Source of the DNA: Gelatoporia subvermispora B
Lineage: Eukaryota; Basidiomycota; Agaricomycetes; Polyporales; Gelatoporiaceae
Assembly: GCA_000320605.2 (NCBI GenBank)
Contig: KB445818.1
Span: 201,079-265,078, forward strand
Direction of reading: 5' to 3'
DNA length: 64,000 bases
Made by a program: the position numbers and the translations under genes. Under the pieces are notes generated by a model. The model ran no database searches and was not told the origin of the DNA. It worked only from the letters and a program-made list of their open reading frames with translations. This document shows, piece by piece, positions 35,090 to 48,058 of this stretch. Positions within the stretch are counted from its first letter, which is position 1. Every line of letters begins with the position of its first letter.

Positions 35090-38000
35090 GATGGGATGTG
35101 GGCGGGTCAAGACGTGGGACACTCCACCTGCTCGGTTCTTGTACGATTGCGGGACAGGGAGACTGCTGTTTTTAGGCGATAAGACAGCACATTGGTGTCA
35201 GTGGACAGTGTGGTGCCTTATGTCTTATCATTCCACTGAACCCGGTGCACCCGCCAAGCGCACAGCGCACACGACATAACTCCAGAACTGAGCGGGGCAC
35301 ACGTCAACATGTCCCGCTGTCACGTTGCCCGATGAAGCTGTGAGTCTCCGATGTTGAACCTCTTGTTCGTGTGAGAGAAGATTGCGATCCCCCGAAGGGA
35401 ATCGTTGCACTCTTGAAATTGCAGATGTGCTGCCTGTATGGTTCGGATCACTATGTCAGGACATATAGCTGTTGTACAGACATACAGCTTATCCCACCGA
35501 TGGGCCGTAGGTTCTCAAGAGTGTCCATGCGGGACGGGGAGAGGAAGGCCAAACTATTGCTGGATTTGGCGAGAATTTGCCATGTCTGCGCAGGAATAGC
35601 TCGGCCGTGTAGCTTGGTCTGGTGGACTACCCCATGCATAAACCGTGATATCGTGACACTTCGTCGGACCTCGGGTTGGCCGAGATCGGGTGTTTCTCCC
35701 GCAGAAGGTTCCCCTTTAGATTTGCGATGTAGTGTTTAGTGATTGAACTACTGGAGCCAGAAGCCGGGGCCGGATTATCGTTCTCTAGGCCAGGTCGACG
35801 CTAGACGGACGAAGGCATCAAGGTGATGATCATGCAGACAGCATCCAGCTCACGTCCCGAGCTTACGAGTGCATTCGTCTCGTGCGCGATAAGCGTGTGA
35901 CTACGCTGCTCGACGGGACAAGAATAGGCGTGAAGTGGTGAATTGCGAGAGTGTTCTCCACGTACTCACCGTGGCCAATAGACGTTCTCGGAGTTGCCTA
36001 ATGCGGCTTTTCACCAATTAGTCCTGAGAGGTGTGCTGCGGCAAGATCGGTCATACCCAATCCGATTAAATATCGTTCTCACCTCCTCTCCAGGCTCAGC
36101 GGTCTGACTCGGCAGACATGTGGGGAGGCAAAATATCGCGACAAGACTTGATAGGCGCAGGCACATTGCAATTTGAATATTGAGATTGCCTGTCTTGACT
36201 GAATTCCTCCCAAGGTCAATTAGCGAGACTCTGGATGTCATGCAATCTGCATGACCTACTGCACAAGCGTCCAGGGACAGCCTGGGCAGATGATAACAAC
36301 GTGCTCCGCAGCACATGCGACATAGAGTTCCCCACAGGCGCTACCGGACGAGCGCCGCTTGATACGCACATCTATTCCCACACCCTCGGCGGAATGGCTT
36401 CTCACAGACGATAAAATTGTTCCGTCGAAATGCAGCCATGTAGCCACATTGCGCTGGCAGATACCGAATTGGGCGGAGTGACGGATGGCTTACCTGCCAT
36501 ACATCAATGGCGTCTGCGGCGCCCAAATCCAGTATCGCAACACTGCCAGTGATGTTGTCGGGATCCGACGTGTGAGGAGGATGACTTTGATGCATTAGAT
36601 CGCCTTAGACAGCCCCAGGCATTGCCGTAGTAGAGGATAGCTCATCGAAGCTTCATAGTTGCGATCGATGTCGGGAGCAAGCGTTCGCTCGTGTCGTGTT
36701 CAGTGTCGATAGCCGTGCACAGGATCATGACTAGATTGAAGGACCAAAGTCTGACATCGCTAGCGACGACGCGTCCATGAGAACTACGGGTGTTATTGGC
36801 AATCGGGGCCCTTGCAACGACATCTCAGAAGACCTGAGAACCAAGATTGTGGTCATTCCGGACAGAAAGTGCATTACAGGGACACCTACTGATCAGGAAT
36901 TTGTCGCCGTATCAGCCGGTACGTGACTCTTTGTAATTCATGTGCGCGTCACATTCTATATGTCGGAGACGCTCATTGACTATGTGATATCCGTACCTCA
37001 CGGTTGAGCGCCTCAGAGCACAAGAGGTTGACATGAGTGGAGAATGTTGGATGTCCTGCGCGCGTGTTCAGTCTACCGGAAAGAGGCTATAGATCTACCT
37101 CCTCGGACGTCAATGAACTCGCATATCAGAAGTTCTCTTGCAGTCCAGAGGCAATGAAAGCCTGCGCTCTCGCGCGAGAGTCACTCGTGCCGCTCTTGTG
37201 CCATAAGCACCTGCTGTTAGGCAAGACCATATGCCACGTTACTCACAGAAATCGCCTTCACCTGAAGAGCCCGCCATCAAGTATACACCAGAAAATCCAT
37301 AGATCAGGATTGTAACGGAGTCGTGCATAGGGTCTGGAGGTGGTCGCGATGAGAACGACTGACGCTTGAGTCGCCGGCATCTGGATTGACTGAAGTCCAC
37401 CATTCTCGCGATCGGTCACGAGATGGTTGGCTTGCTTCATCTGGAAACAAAATTACCAGCTGAATGATGTATATTCGACTAGAAACGTTGGGCCAGATTC
37501 CTGGCACGGAGCAAGGCAAGCATCAGGTGCGAACTTGAAGTTGATTGATCTAGGTTTAGCGCCCCAAGTTGTAAGTTAGCGCCCTTCCAAACACGAGCGC
37601 CCAGATTGGACCGTGAGTCTGCCGAGCGTTTCCGGCCACACCTCCGGACGACCCCTCCCCTCAGCCTTGCTATATTTCTGTTATCACCAACGGCCTCAAC
37701 CCAGAATAATCAGCGAGAACTAGTAGGTGCTCCAAGTATGCTATCTGCTGTGAGCACACAAGTCTGCTTGTCTGTCCAACATCAGATGACTTCAAAGAGA
37801 CCAGACTGCCATGCGCTTCGACCTTGCGAACGCGCTAAGTGTGTGTCGCCTCTACCACGCTGGGACGGTCAGCGACTGAGTCGCGGTTCAACGCTTTAGC
37901 ACCCAATTGTAGCTAATACTGCTCATAATATGGCGATAGCGACGGTCGTCGGTCAGCTCTGCATCCTCAGCACACTGGTTCAGGAGCAAGTTGCTCCCTT

Positions 38001-38491
38001 GATTCCACGATTATGGCTGCAGTATCCTCAAATTATCACAAGTCTGCGGCCCTATCCTGTGTTTTGGGAGAAATCGCATCTAGTGTTCGTATAGGTCTTT
38101 CGCCTACGATCGCACAAGGTAGTCGATCTGATATGTCTGGGCCGCCGGTATGCTCATCGTATGTTTTCAGGCGGCGACCCTACACCCAGCCATCCTAGAC
38201 TGGCTGAGCAAATTTGAGTTCCTTGAAGTCTACGTGTAGGTGGTCTTCGCTTTACGCTTACCGTGCGTCGGAATTGTATATCCTGCCAAGCACTTAGGCT
38301 CGAGACTGCAATTATCAATGGATTCGGTCATGGCTCCCCGATATGATAAGTGACTTTGCGCGCATGTTCTACATAAGTAGTCCAAACCGTGACCCGAACT
38401 CGCTCTGCGCGGCCAGCGAGATCCGACACTGTGAGAACACATTCTGAGTCCTTTGGGACTCAGCACCAAGTGATGTCGGCCATACCTAGGA
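35090..38491. other. 3.4 kb without a supportable gene
   Basis: The OPT promoter lies at the left edge. Short frames only; one at about 37130-37260 (FSCSPEAMKACALARESLVP) faintly recalls an F-box helix and could be a relic, but it has no exon partners. No RNA gene seen. Confidence 0.45.
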
Positions 38492-38944
38492 CTAATCCAC
38501 CAAGCTACACCCATACAGAACATATCCTTCGGCTGTAAGGCTAAGAGTGAGTACAAGAGGACTGCGAATCATGTGTGGGATGTCACGTAAGGGCTTACCG
38601 GTAGAATTAGTGCATCCCGTAACCATCGTCCCCGAGGTGCTAACAGGTTCATATGAGCAACAGTAAAAGACCGGAAGGATAGCGGGAACATACCATGCGC
38701 TGCTGGTCGCCGCCGCGCAGTCGACTGCCACCAGCATCGAGGCGTCGCTCGCAAGTGTGACGATGTCGCTAACTAAGGTGAATATGTCGCTGACGACCGT
38801 GAGGGTGTCGGTAAGAACCATGGTGATGTCGTCTTTGTTTCCGACGGCCGCACAACACTGTGCATCGGAGATGGTCTGGGATGTGGGGGTGGCAGCAGCA
38901 CAGACCGCAAAGGCAGTGAGGGCGGTGAGAGTGGAGACCTTCAT
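38492..38944 (-). CDS. small secreted hydrophobin-like Cys protein, 110 aa, 3 exons
   Basis: Exons (minus): 38944-38694, 38639-38599, 38532-38492. A 19-residue signal peptide ends in the AAATP region. The mature part is hydrophobic and Thr/Val/Ser-rich. Cys arrangement in the spliced form: QCC, DC, AC, GC, GC. Class I hydrophobins have eight Cys as C-CC-C-C-CC-C; here the first single Cys and the second doublet are missing. Intron 1 is 54 nt, a multiple of three with no stop, and if retained it adds FYCC, restoring a CC doublet at about the expected place. Thus either the protein is a diverged hydrophobin-like product or splicing is optional. Hydrophobins coat hyphae and spores at air-water interfaces. 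A clear repeat, TLVSDIVTL-like, lies between the first Cys pair and the next. Confidence 0.6.
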   Translation of the reverse strand: MKVSTLTALTAFAVCAAATPTSQTISDAQCCAAVGNKDDITMVLTDTLTVVSDIFTLVSDIVTLASDASMLVAVDCAAATSSAWYVPAILPVFYCCSYEPVSTSGTMVTGCTNSTGKPLRDIPHMIRSPLVLTLSLTAEGYVLYGCSLVD

Positions 38945-40145
38945 TGCAGAGAGTTGGGACGTGTTTGACCGGCGAACAGACAGTGTATCCTGGTAGTCCT
39001 TTAGATCGATACTCTTTTATACGGCTGCGCTAACCGCCACATCCTCCGCAATATCCTTACTCAGAAGGCACAGAGAAATTAATGAGTCAAACAGTATGTC
39101 TTGCGTCTTGCGGAGTGCATGCCAATTCTGAAGGACGGCAAGCTATGAGAGAAGACCACGAAGAGCGTGGCGTTAGACAGCATCGATCGCCACCTCCGCC
39201 ATCACCATAGACCTAAGACCCCCCAAAATCCGCCTCGTACCGGTTCAGAATTTCCAGTGGATATATTCGATGTCCAGCTCTGCAATGGAACTCGAAAAGG
39301 TCGCCTCAATCGACCAGTTGTCGAGAATGGTTAGTTCACGGGCACCATTTCCCGTGTGTAATCGTTAAGTAGCACAGAACGATCATGGTTATGACGTCGA
39401 ACCCCGGAAGACAGCAAGAAAAGTCAATGGAGCACAGTGGAGAGCCGAAGACGAGCAAAGGTCCCTAGCATGTACATAGCAGAAAGATGTCAGAGGCTAA
39501 CAAATGTATCATCACGTTTGGAAGGCGCACACGGCTTTGCGCAGTCCCGCTCGATGCAGAAGGGGCGATGGGACCTCCCGCCGAGTGGTGCCGAGAAACA
39601 TCATACATCTGCTCGCCGGGCACCTGCAAAGGGAAGAGACCAGCACGCAGCGCGGTAAGACACAACTTTGGGAAAAGGTCAGAGAGAAGCGCTGTTCGCC
39701 ACACCACGCACTCGCACCATCCACCATCCGCACTACTCCATCGGGCCCGAACAAGAGCCGCCCGGCGCTCAAATTCAATGTGCTCGTTTCTCTCGGGCCC
39801 GCAAACACCACCGGCTAGCTAGCAGCTCAGAGTCGAGCTTCAAGCCTCCATCGCTATCTCGACCTCTGTTGCGGTCGTCACTGTCCGAGTGCTGTGCTCT
39901 GTCAATACACAGGCCACTTGTGGTAGTAATTTAGACACCCCATGAATTGTTCCGAATTTTCCTGCGTATCGGACCTCGGGTGGGTATGGATGTGAATGAG
40001 CGGTACGTGACCATCCTCGCTAGCGGATGTGCAGATGAATGTACAGCTCGGAATAACGTTCCGACTGTTGTTACGGCCGTATCACGGGAGACATCGGTGA
40101 CATCCATGTAGTAATGTACGGACGCTCGTCAAACGATGAAGCTTC
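38945..40145. other. intergenic, nothing recognised
   Basis: Contains the promoter of the hydrophobin-like gene. Overlapping frames at 39437-39934 on both strands carry no recognisable domain or codon pattern favouring one of them. Confidence 0.45.
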
Positions 40146-41915
40146 CTAGACCAAGGTCGAGAATTCCCTCTTGCGAACAATGACATCAATATCTCCGCGA
40201 GGCTGCATAATGCCGCTACCGAGGCGGCTCCAGTCGAACTCCGGTCTCACACCAGATCTGTCCGCGAGCTCGACGGTGGCGTAAGTCAAGATGAGAGCAA
40301 CCAGCGTCTTCAGCTCTCCGATAACAAAATGCCTAATCCATTTCGCTTAGTGATTGCTTGAGACTAAACAGAGGACAAACGCACCTGCCCTCGCAGATGG
40401 ACACGCCACCGCCGAACGGCATGGAATGGTTCGGCACGGACCTCCCATCCTTTGTGAATGTCTTACCCTCGCAATATCGATCTACGCGGAACGCCGCAGC
40501 ATCAGGGTGAATTTCGTCATCCAGATGCACCGCGCGTGTGACCGCGATCACAACGTCATCCTTTTGAAGACTATAGCCACCAAGCTCGACGGGCTCAACG
40601 ACGCGCCGGATGGGCATGACACTGCTGCTTATTCTGAGCGACTCCTGGACAGCGGATGCCAATAACGGCATCGCCTTCGTGGAATCTGCCATGAACTCGT
40701 GGAACGTCGTGGCATCGAGGGTCTTTTCTGGGTGCTGCGATACCCAACTTGTGCGGGCGCGGTCGATTTCGGCGACGAGCGGCGCAAGTCCGTTAGGCTC
40801 AAAAAGCATGAAGGCCATGACCCAATACGCAGCCCAGAGTCCATTTGTTTGTGACGCCCACATGTCGGCTGCCATCACGATAGCAGCAGTGCGTGCATCC
40901 TAATGTGCGTCAGTACTGTACTCCGCGGTTTCCTTATCGCCAACTTACCCATCCCCCTTGCTGCTTGACGTCGAGTGTCAACTTGGCGAGCGGTGGGACG
41001 TCGACGTCCTCGTCAAGCTCGACCTCTTTTACGTAGTCTTCTAGCACGCTGATAACGTTCCACCAAGCACGACGCGCCTTTGCGAGCATAAAGCCTGGCG
41101 CACCCGCAGCCATAAGCGGAAAATCGCGGTCGAAGCGTTGGAAGTTCGCAAGCGTCTGTCGGGCTGGGAACAGCTCGCCAAAAAGCGCCTTGCCAGTGGC
41201 TTCGTAGGCTGTCGGAACGATGAAGTCCGCCATACGAGTTTTCCGGCCAGACATCTCAGCAATGCTGGCTAGCACGTTGTGGTGGGCGTGATGGGTATAA
41301 TGTTTGAGCATCTCGGGCACGCTGGTCGGGGCGAGCACCCTGTGGTGCGCCAGGAACCAGCTTTTGACTAGATCAGGTGGCATCGCAGCGCCCGGAATGA
41401 GGAAAACTTCCTCGTTCATCTTCATCCGGATATCGTGGAAATCGTAGTGCTATAAATCGGGGTCGGCGCAGGAAGAAAGGGAGCGAAGGACTAATATGTA
41501 CCTTGCTATCCCGAAATATAGACTGTATCAACTGAGAAAGGCGTGGGTCATGTCAATGCGGATCAGATAAGCAAAGTGCAATGCTCACTGTAGGAGATGT
41601 CACATAGATCATGCTCTTGCCTACCGTCTTCAGCTTGAAGACCGGGCCGTACCTTTGACTAAGTCCGAGGCTTCGTTACTACTTTACGACATGCTTTCAC
41701 GATTTCAACACGCACGTCATCTTCTCAAAGAACGCGTCCGGGTTCCTTCCCATCTCGATCGCAGAACCAAGCCATGGAATCCAATATGGCACGCGAGGCG
41801 GTCTATGAAGTCCAGATGATTGTTGCTTCACGTAGAAGAAAAGGACTCCAGCGACAAAGAGCACAAGTGCAACAGCATACTGGTGGTCTGCAAGCTGTTC
41901 GCAAAGGCTGTTCAT
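40146..41915 (-). CDS. cytochrome P450 monooxygenase, 498 aa, 6 exons
   Basis: Exons (minus): 41915-41716, 41652-41589, 41531-41502, 41449-40949, 40899-40385, 40332-40146. An N-terminal membrane anchor (YAVALVLFVAGVLFFYV) and proline hinge RPPRVPYWIPWLG place it on the ER facing the cytosol. The I-helix has MWASQTNG, with Ser at the usual AGxxT acid/Thr area; ESLR is the ExxR of the K-helix; the heme loop MPFGGGVSICEGR carries the axial Cys; then HFVIGELK. Overall pattern resembles the CYP7/CYP8-like group (oxysterol 7-alpha-hydroxylase/prostacyclin-synthase relatives) found in fungi, but I cannot assign a CYP family by eye. Substrate is unknown, probably a sterol or lipid. It needs a P450 reductase encoded elsewhere. 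The nearest neighbour is an MFS transporter, 1.6 kb to the right and transcribed away from it. Confidence 0.95.
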
Positions 41916-43535
41916 TCTGAGGTAGGCTGTACTTCTTGGACGATCGGGGCGAAAAGTCCTGGCTTAGAAGCTCATCAAGTCTCGAGTAATTGACTCGTCG
42001 CTGAATGCAGGTGTCAAGTAGCTTGTGGGAGGTATGAACAAGTGTGCCCGGTGGTGGCCGTGGTGAAACGCTATGGCGCGCTGGATAACCATTATAAATG
42101 GTGGACACTTTGCAGTCGATTCCGCCAACGCACTAAAGCCTGAGAGCGACCCTGAACAAGCGCTATAGGCGCTAATTTGCCACGCGCCTATTGGAGCGGT
42201 AAGCGCGCAAACTTCTGCTGAACTTCAACAGACTTCAACCTCACGGAGGATTCAGGTTTTTTGCGAGAAAGATTGCCCATAATCTTTTTTGCATTTATCT
42301 GCACTTCTCTGCACAGAGAAACCAATGGTCACATTAATCACGAAGAAGCTGGAACCCATAGGAGATCTCCTTACTGTCAAATTTTAGCGCTTCAGCCTTG
42401 GGTGTGAACTTGCTTGGGATACCCCTATAATTCAGTTGACCGAAAAGCATCTCTGCGTTGACTCTCTGTGCTGACTGATATATGACCCTCTTATTTGGTA
42501 ACTTCTGACGCACTTGTGTGCTACGTGCACCGCTGCATAGTAGGTCCTCCCCTCCAATTTGCTACGCCATAGTTATTGATACTTTGGCCGTCAGTAAGCA
42601 GGCGGATCGCTCCTGTGTGTCCACAGTCAACTCATCGAGGAGTCAACTAATCATAGCTCGCGTACCTAGTGTCTGCTCCCTATAACATGTGCACACTTGA
42701 ATGGGCGATGCCAATTTCGGCTATATCTCGTGGCTGCGAGCTGACGCTCCGTTCCGTCTTTTCTACGCCAGAGTGGGATCTAGGCTGCGGGATCCCGGTA
42801 TTTTCATGACGGCCGGATTATCTGCACTGAACCTAGGTCAGGTCAGATCAGGACATGTTGGAGCTTTCATCGAACCTTTGCCTTTTGTGGCTCTCACAGA
42901 GGCTCGGGCACTCCCTCGGGCACACCAGTAAGCAGCACGAAGACAAGGCGAGTCTCGCAAAGCACCATCGTGGGTACCTCAGTCCTTCCGGCTATGAAGC
43001 TCACCTACTCCGGAGATAATTTGATCGCCACTTACCGCGGCCGAAAAGCGGCTCGCTGGCGTCTAGCCTCGCACGACAGTCGAATTTGCTCCGGGTTTTT
43101 TGGTATGTGCTCTACTTCTGCATCGCTGAACGCCAAACGATAGAATGGTTATTGAATGCAGATGATAGCTTATCCTGATTGTCTATGTATCTACGGCATC
43201 TCTGTCCGGTGGGAGGTCCAATTGCCGGACGTTCCGTACACCCTACCGAGCACCGCAAGTCGTACCTGTCAATGCCACGTTACCTACGTCTCCACTGCGG
43301 CTCTTCCCAGTAGGGTGATGGCCTCACTCACTGGCCGAAGCCCGAAGCTTCTTTCCTTTCCTGTCCTGCAGTATTACAGATCCGCGTACAAACAACCTTA
43401 CATCAAGATTGCGGAATGATGCCAGATGCACAGCAGCCGGCCCACGCTGGGGAAGTGCGTCGCTAGTGACCTCTTATACAGGGATGCGAAGAATGCACGG
43501 AGGCCTTCCTCCTCCCCTCTATCGCACGCTCGGCC
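41916..43535. other. 1.6-kb bidirectional promoter region, nothing recognised
   Basis: Sits between the divergently transcribed P450 and MFS genes. No frame with support. GC-rich patches near 42130-42210 contain short imperfect palindromes around GGCGCTAATT. Confidence 0.5.
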
Positions 43536-46033
43536 ATGACATTGTCCGACCATCATGTGGAGTTGGTCGTCTTTGCTCACGATGACCCAGACGACCCGAA
43601 GAATTGGTCGCACCCGAGGAAGCTGACGACCATGGCCACGCTTTGCCTCTTAGTTTTCTGTGCAGTCTTTGGATCATCAGTCTATGTATGTCGACTCCTC
43701 TTTCCAGGCGAAGACTATCCTGACCATATCGTCCAGGCCCCAGGACAACAAATGATTCGAGAACGTTACGGAGTTAGTGCCGACGTCGCAAGCATAGGAC
43801 TCACTCTATATGTTCTCGGCTTTGGCTTCGCACCGCTGCTATGTGCGTCTCATTCTCCTGTGGCACTCATTCGCTCGTTCTGACTGCGGTTGCAGGGGGT
43901 AACTATCTCCCTTTACTCCCTCTTAATATCCCAGCCGATCGTCAATGTACAGGTCCTCTGAGCGAGATGTACGGACGTAAACGTCCATTGATGGTGTCAT
44001 GGGTCCTCCTCATGGGTGAGTCGAATGACGTACGGGCTGATGTCTCGTTAACCGTTGTATGTTATCACCTAGCCGCTACAGTCCCATCCGCATTTGTTGA
44101 CAACATTGCAGTGATACTGGTCTGTGCGTATAAGTCTGTCCGCAACCTGAACACAATTCTTAATCTATACAGTCAGATTCTTCTCCGGCTGTGCGGCTGC
44201 ATCCGCATTGAACAGGTTCGTCATGTTACCGTTCTCCTGCGCATCGGTATTGACGATCCTTCCGCAGTGGTCCTGGTGTCTTAACTGAGTTCGATGACTG
44301 ATTCCCTGTGTGATGACCACGCTGATATGTTGTGCAGCCTATGGCCGAACGACTTCCACACCCTGGGTAGAAGTGCGTTTCTGTTCATCTCTCCTGGACT
44401 ACGATGCTGACTTCCCTTCAGTGAATTCTTATTTGTATGACCCGCTTGTAACAATCTTTTCGTCTCCTCTGACGACCGAGTCATTTCAGCGCGTTCTCCG
44501 CTCTGTCTGGACCATGTTTCGGCTCGCTCGTTGGTTTTTTCGTCGCCGCGCACTCGGGGCAGACGTGCGCCGTTCCCACCCATATTTTATCTTCGGTGAT
44601 AACTCATCTACTGCATAGTCTCTGGGTTCTACGTCTACACCTATTCTTTTGCGTCGCATGCTGGCCGCTGGTCTTCCTCCTGCCAGAGACATATTCGCCG
44701 ACTATCCTCGCACAGCGCGCCGGCCGTCTGAGGAAGGAGGGCAATACGCGTGCTCGTGCTCCCGTTGAACTACATGCGAAGAGCACCATGCAAATCCTGA
44801 AGGGTCACATCGGTAGACCCATAGGTTCGTTGAGGACGCATTGTCTAGCACCTCGAGCCTAACAGTCCCACGCAGCGATGCTCGCTTACGAACCAATCGT
44901 CCAGGGTGCCGCGCTGTGGATCACAATCACGTATGGTATACTCTAGTATGTCCCTCTTCATCCGATGGTGCCTGCATCCCCCAACTCTTCCGCACAGCTT
45001 CTTCTTCGAAGTATATCCTATCGTGTTCATTCAGCAGGTATGCGACCGTCCAGGATACTGCATAGCGCGTACTGAATCACTTATCTGCAGCACGGCATTC
45101 CATTCCAGCTGTGCGGACTGATGTTCCTCGGAGTTAGCCTGGGCATGGTGATTGCGATTGTAGTGCATCCATACCTTGTGCGATTATCAGAGCGTATTCC
45201 TCTACCTGGTATTGAAAGGTCTGGCGCGGATCGGCACCCTGAAGAGACACACCTCAAGGTCGTGCTACTTGCTTGGTACGTCACTTCTGCTTGTCATTAG
45301 GAGTAGGAACATTACCTACGATATTTCATTATGTAGCATCGCCCTTCCTGTATCGCTCTTCTGGTTTGCGTGGTTAGTCTGACTACTTAGCTTTCATCCC
45401 TCCCAAAGGACTCACTTAGACCTCCAAGGACGAGTGAGAGGGGGACTCCATGGATCGCTCCTGCACTTGCTGGCGTCGTCTTCGGCTACTCCAACCTGAC
45501 TCTGTTCTTCTGTTTCATTGCATAGTGAGCCCCTTCGAATGCACACTAGCTCCATGCTATCTAACATATGCTATTTAGTACTTCGCAAACATTTAGTATA
45601 TACGCATCCAGCGCTGCAGCGGCAAACACGCTCTTCCGCTCCGTCGTCGCTTCTATCTTCCCGATTGTCGCTCAAACCATCGTCAACAGACTCGGAACAA
45701 CATGGGGAGGTATGTGCACTCAGAATAAGCCTCGCTTGCCCACTGTTGACATGACCGCACTCGTCAGTGACCCTCTTCGGCTGTATCGCCTGCCTGTTGC
45801 TCCCCATTCCCCTTATCTTCATTCGATACGGCGCGTCCTTGCGTGCACGCTCTCGCCTGGCGAGAGAGGCGAGAGAGCTGCGCGAACGGATGCACACGCA
45901 GCACGCGAATGAGAAAGAGACGATCGATGGAACGGAATCGTCCGATAGCACTGAAACCAGGCATGTCGATCTCGAGTCGGGAGGAACGGCCAAAGAGATA
46001 GACGAGGCTCCAGTGCATACCAAGAGTCTCTAA
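43536..46033 (+). CDS. MFS multidrug-type transporter (DHA1), 528 aa, 17 exons
   Basis: Exons 43536-43685, 43737-43842, 43953-44015, 44073-44123, 44173-44215, 44268-44288, 44338-44372, 44422-44434, 44490-44564, 44619-44824, 44876-44945, 44998-45037, 45091-45275, 45337-45372, 45429-45524, 45579-45709, 45768-46033; all phases agree. Proton-driven efflux at the plasma membrane is the family role. N-terminus DDPDDPKNWSHPRK is typical of DHA1 carriers; then SIGLTLYVLGFGFAPLL, the loop 2-3 motif PLSEMYGRKRP, FRFFSGCAAASALNSGPG, DLWPNDFHTLGRM, SGPCFGSLVGFFVA, LLPETYSPTILAQRA, LAYEPIVQGAALW, and WTSERGTPWIAPALAG. Twelve spans can be counted. Exon 8 has just 13 nt and exon 6 has 21. The acceptor of exon 3 follows a 110-nt intron, where a missed mini-exon is possible. 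The tail is charged and acidic. Confidence 0.92.
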
Positions 46034-48058
46034 ACAGGTCACGGCATCATACAATGTAAGTCGAGAAGACACGTTGCTGCCCTGTGGTCACGCTTATGCT
46101 TCGCGGACAGGACTAATGATGCACACAGCATCAGGGCCTTATAGCATCATGTATTCGTAATTATCAGTACTTGCATGGACGAAACCATAACCTCATGTTA
46201 GACTTCGATCACGTCACGTATTTGAGTATGACCCACAAGCTGATGTTGATGAGACACAGACCTGTCATAGATAGATGATGATAAGCCCTACTCTCGAGCT
46301 TGGATACAAGTAGCCTATATGGGAGCCTGCATGAGCGGTGCACTGAGGCTGTGACGCAGTCGCAGAGCGTCCAACAAGGAGCTGAATTGTCGCATATTAG
46401 GGCTGTCCAAGGATTAAATAGAAAACACGGGAGCAACAACTCACTTGGGGACGGCCCGAAGGGTTACAGCATCCCCTAAGCAGTGAGTCCGCGCCCTTCA
46501 ATCGGCACCCGCCACTTCGCTCAACTGCTCGATGACGGCGTCCTAGCCAAACAAGTTCTCGTTCGTCTCACGCATGCTACGATGAATCGCCCCCTACATT
46601 GGCTCTGGAAGACATCTTTAGACTACCAAATCCCGCTCTGACTCGCCCTGCCGGCGATGATTGTGACGCGCTTGCTGACATACAGATGTCCGCTGTACAA
46701 CGTGCCGGAATGGATTGCTCTACCTTCGTACTTCGCTTAATCATCAAGATAGGTATACGTGGATCTCCAACAGCGCCAGGTACACTTGCACAGGTCAACA
46801 CGCAAATAGAGAAGGCAGCCAAGTGTGTACGACCCGTTCCGGACCATTGACCGTGCCAACAACTACAGTAGCTACTGCCAGCATGGCGGTGTTGATTAGT
46901 ACGGCGCGACTCTTCTCCGGGAGTCATGGCAAGCTCCCAATTCATATTCTCTACCGTCATGTCTGGCGTCATGGCGGTAGCTTCCGCAGAGAAATTCAAT
47001 AAAGGAGCTTCCCAGAAGTGAACAACGAATCAAATGATACAGAAAACAGGGAGAAGCAGGCCCACGAGCGTCTAAGCGCGTGCCTTGAGTGAGGCCTTGA
47101 GGCGGCCGCATAGGATTCAATCGGGCGCCGAAATTACGCGTCCAATAGGAGCGTCTGCGGCGCAGCTCTTGGAAGTCTTTACTCTATCCTCTTGCAGTCC
47201 TACCGCAGTTCTGCCTTGCAAACTCTTTACGGTCATTGCATTGCAGAGATTTGCTGTTTATTACGTATAAAACTCAAGAGCGAATAATGCAATACTCAGC
47301 CAAGACCTCAGGTTTACGACCAGACCATCCACTAGCTCTCTGCTTCAACGTCGCCATAGATGTGTTGGATGAAGATAGGGTGTATGGTCGCATCTCAAAC
47401 GACTTGTCAACCATGTTCAGGGAATATGCGAATTGCAAGCTTCTCATCATGTTGTTCGACAGAACTGGGACAGAACCCTATCATAGTCGGCGCCTTCGAT
47501 CCTACGCAGTGACAAGAAATAAGCCGTGCGAGTTTTCAGGCTGTTGTGAGTATTTCGTTCGACGTGTCCTTGTAAAGCTTCTTTGCAGACGCTATGCCAC
47601 CCCTCAACTCCTTCGATTATACTCGCGCATAACCACATCATATCACGTTCCGTCGTGCAAGGTGTTTCACGCCACGTTGAGGGCGAATCCGGCGATGTGT
47701 CAACCGAGGCGCCCATCCCGTTCAATGAGCCTCATACGTTCATGAGGTCAATCTTCAATACCAAGCAGACTGCGCTATGTCTCCCATAGTTGAGTATTCT
47801 GAGATATTTCGGGGCGTTACAGTCTGGACTGACGGAAAGATATTGGATATCTGAAGGCAGTGTCGTAGAAACAACCCGTCTCGACAGCGGAATCGACGGG
47901 CAGGTTATCGAATCTGGCGATTTGTCGGGATCAGCTGAGTATGGTTTACGAGGACAATGGTAGGTATGTTACGAATAGATTCAACTAAAATCTGAGATGA
48001 CACTATCCGCACTTGATCAACAAAGACTGAAGTCAAGTGGTCGATGAATACTGCGTAC
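46034..48058. other. intergenic; one doubtful 153-codon frame
   Basis: A plus frame 47287-47745 (starts MQYSAKTSGLRPDHP) is open but shows no known domain, no splice partners and a Cys/Arg-rich end that looks like chance translation; I do not call it a gene. Frames near 46580-47000 are equally unsupported. Confidence 0.4.

Noticed and set aside
37037..37315. Frame faintly like an F-box helix (ACALARESLVP)
   Set aside because: Too short and too weak; no LRR or other exons around it.
47287..47745. Open frame of 153 codons
   Set aside because: No domain, no splice support, and a composition like random translation near its end.
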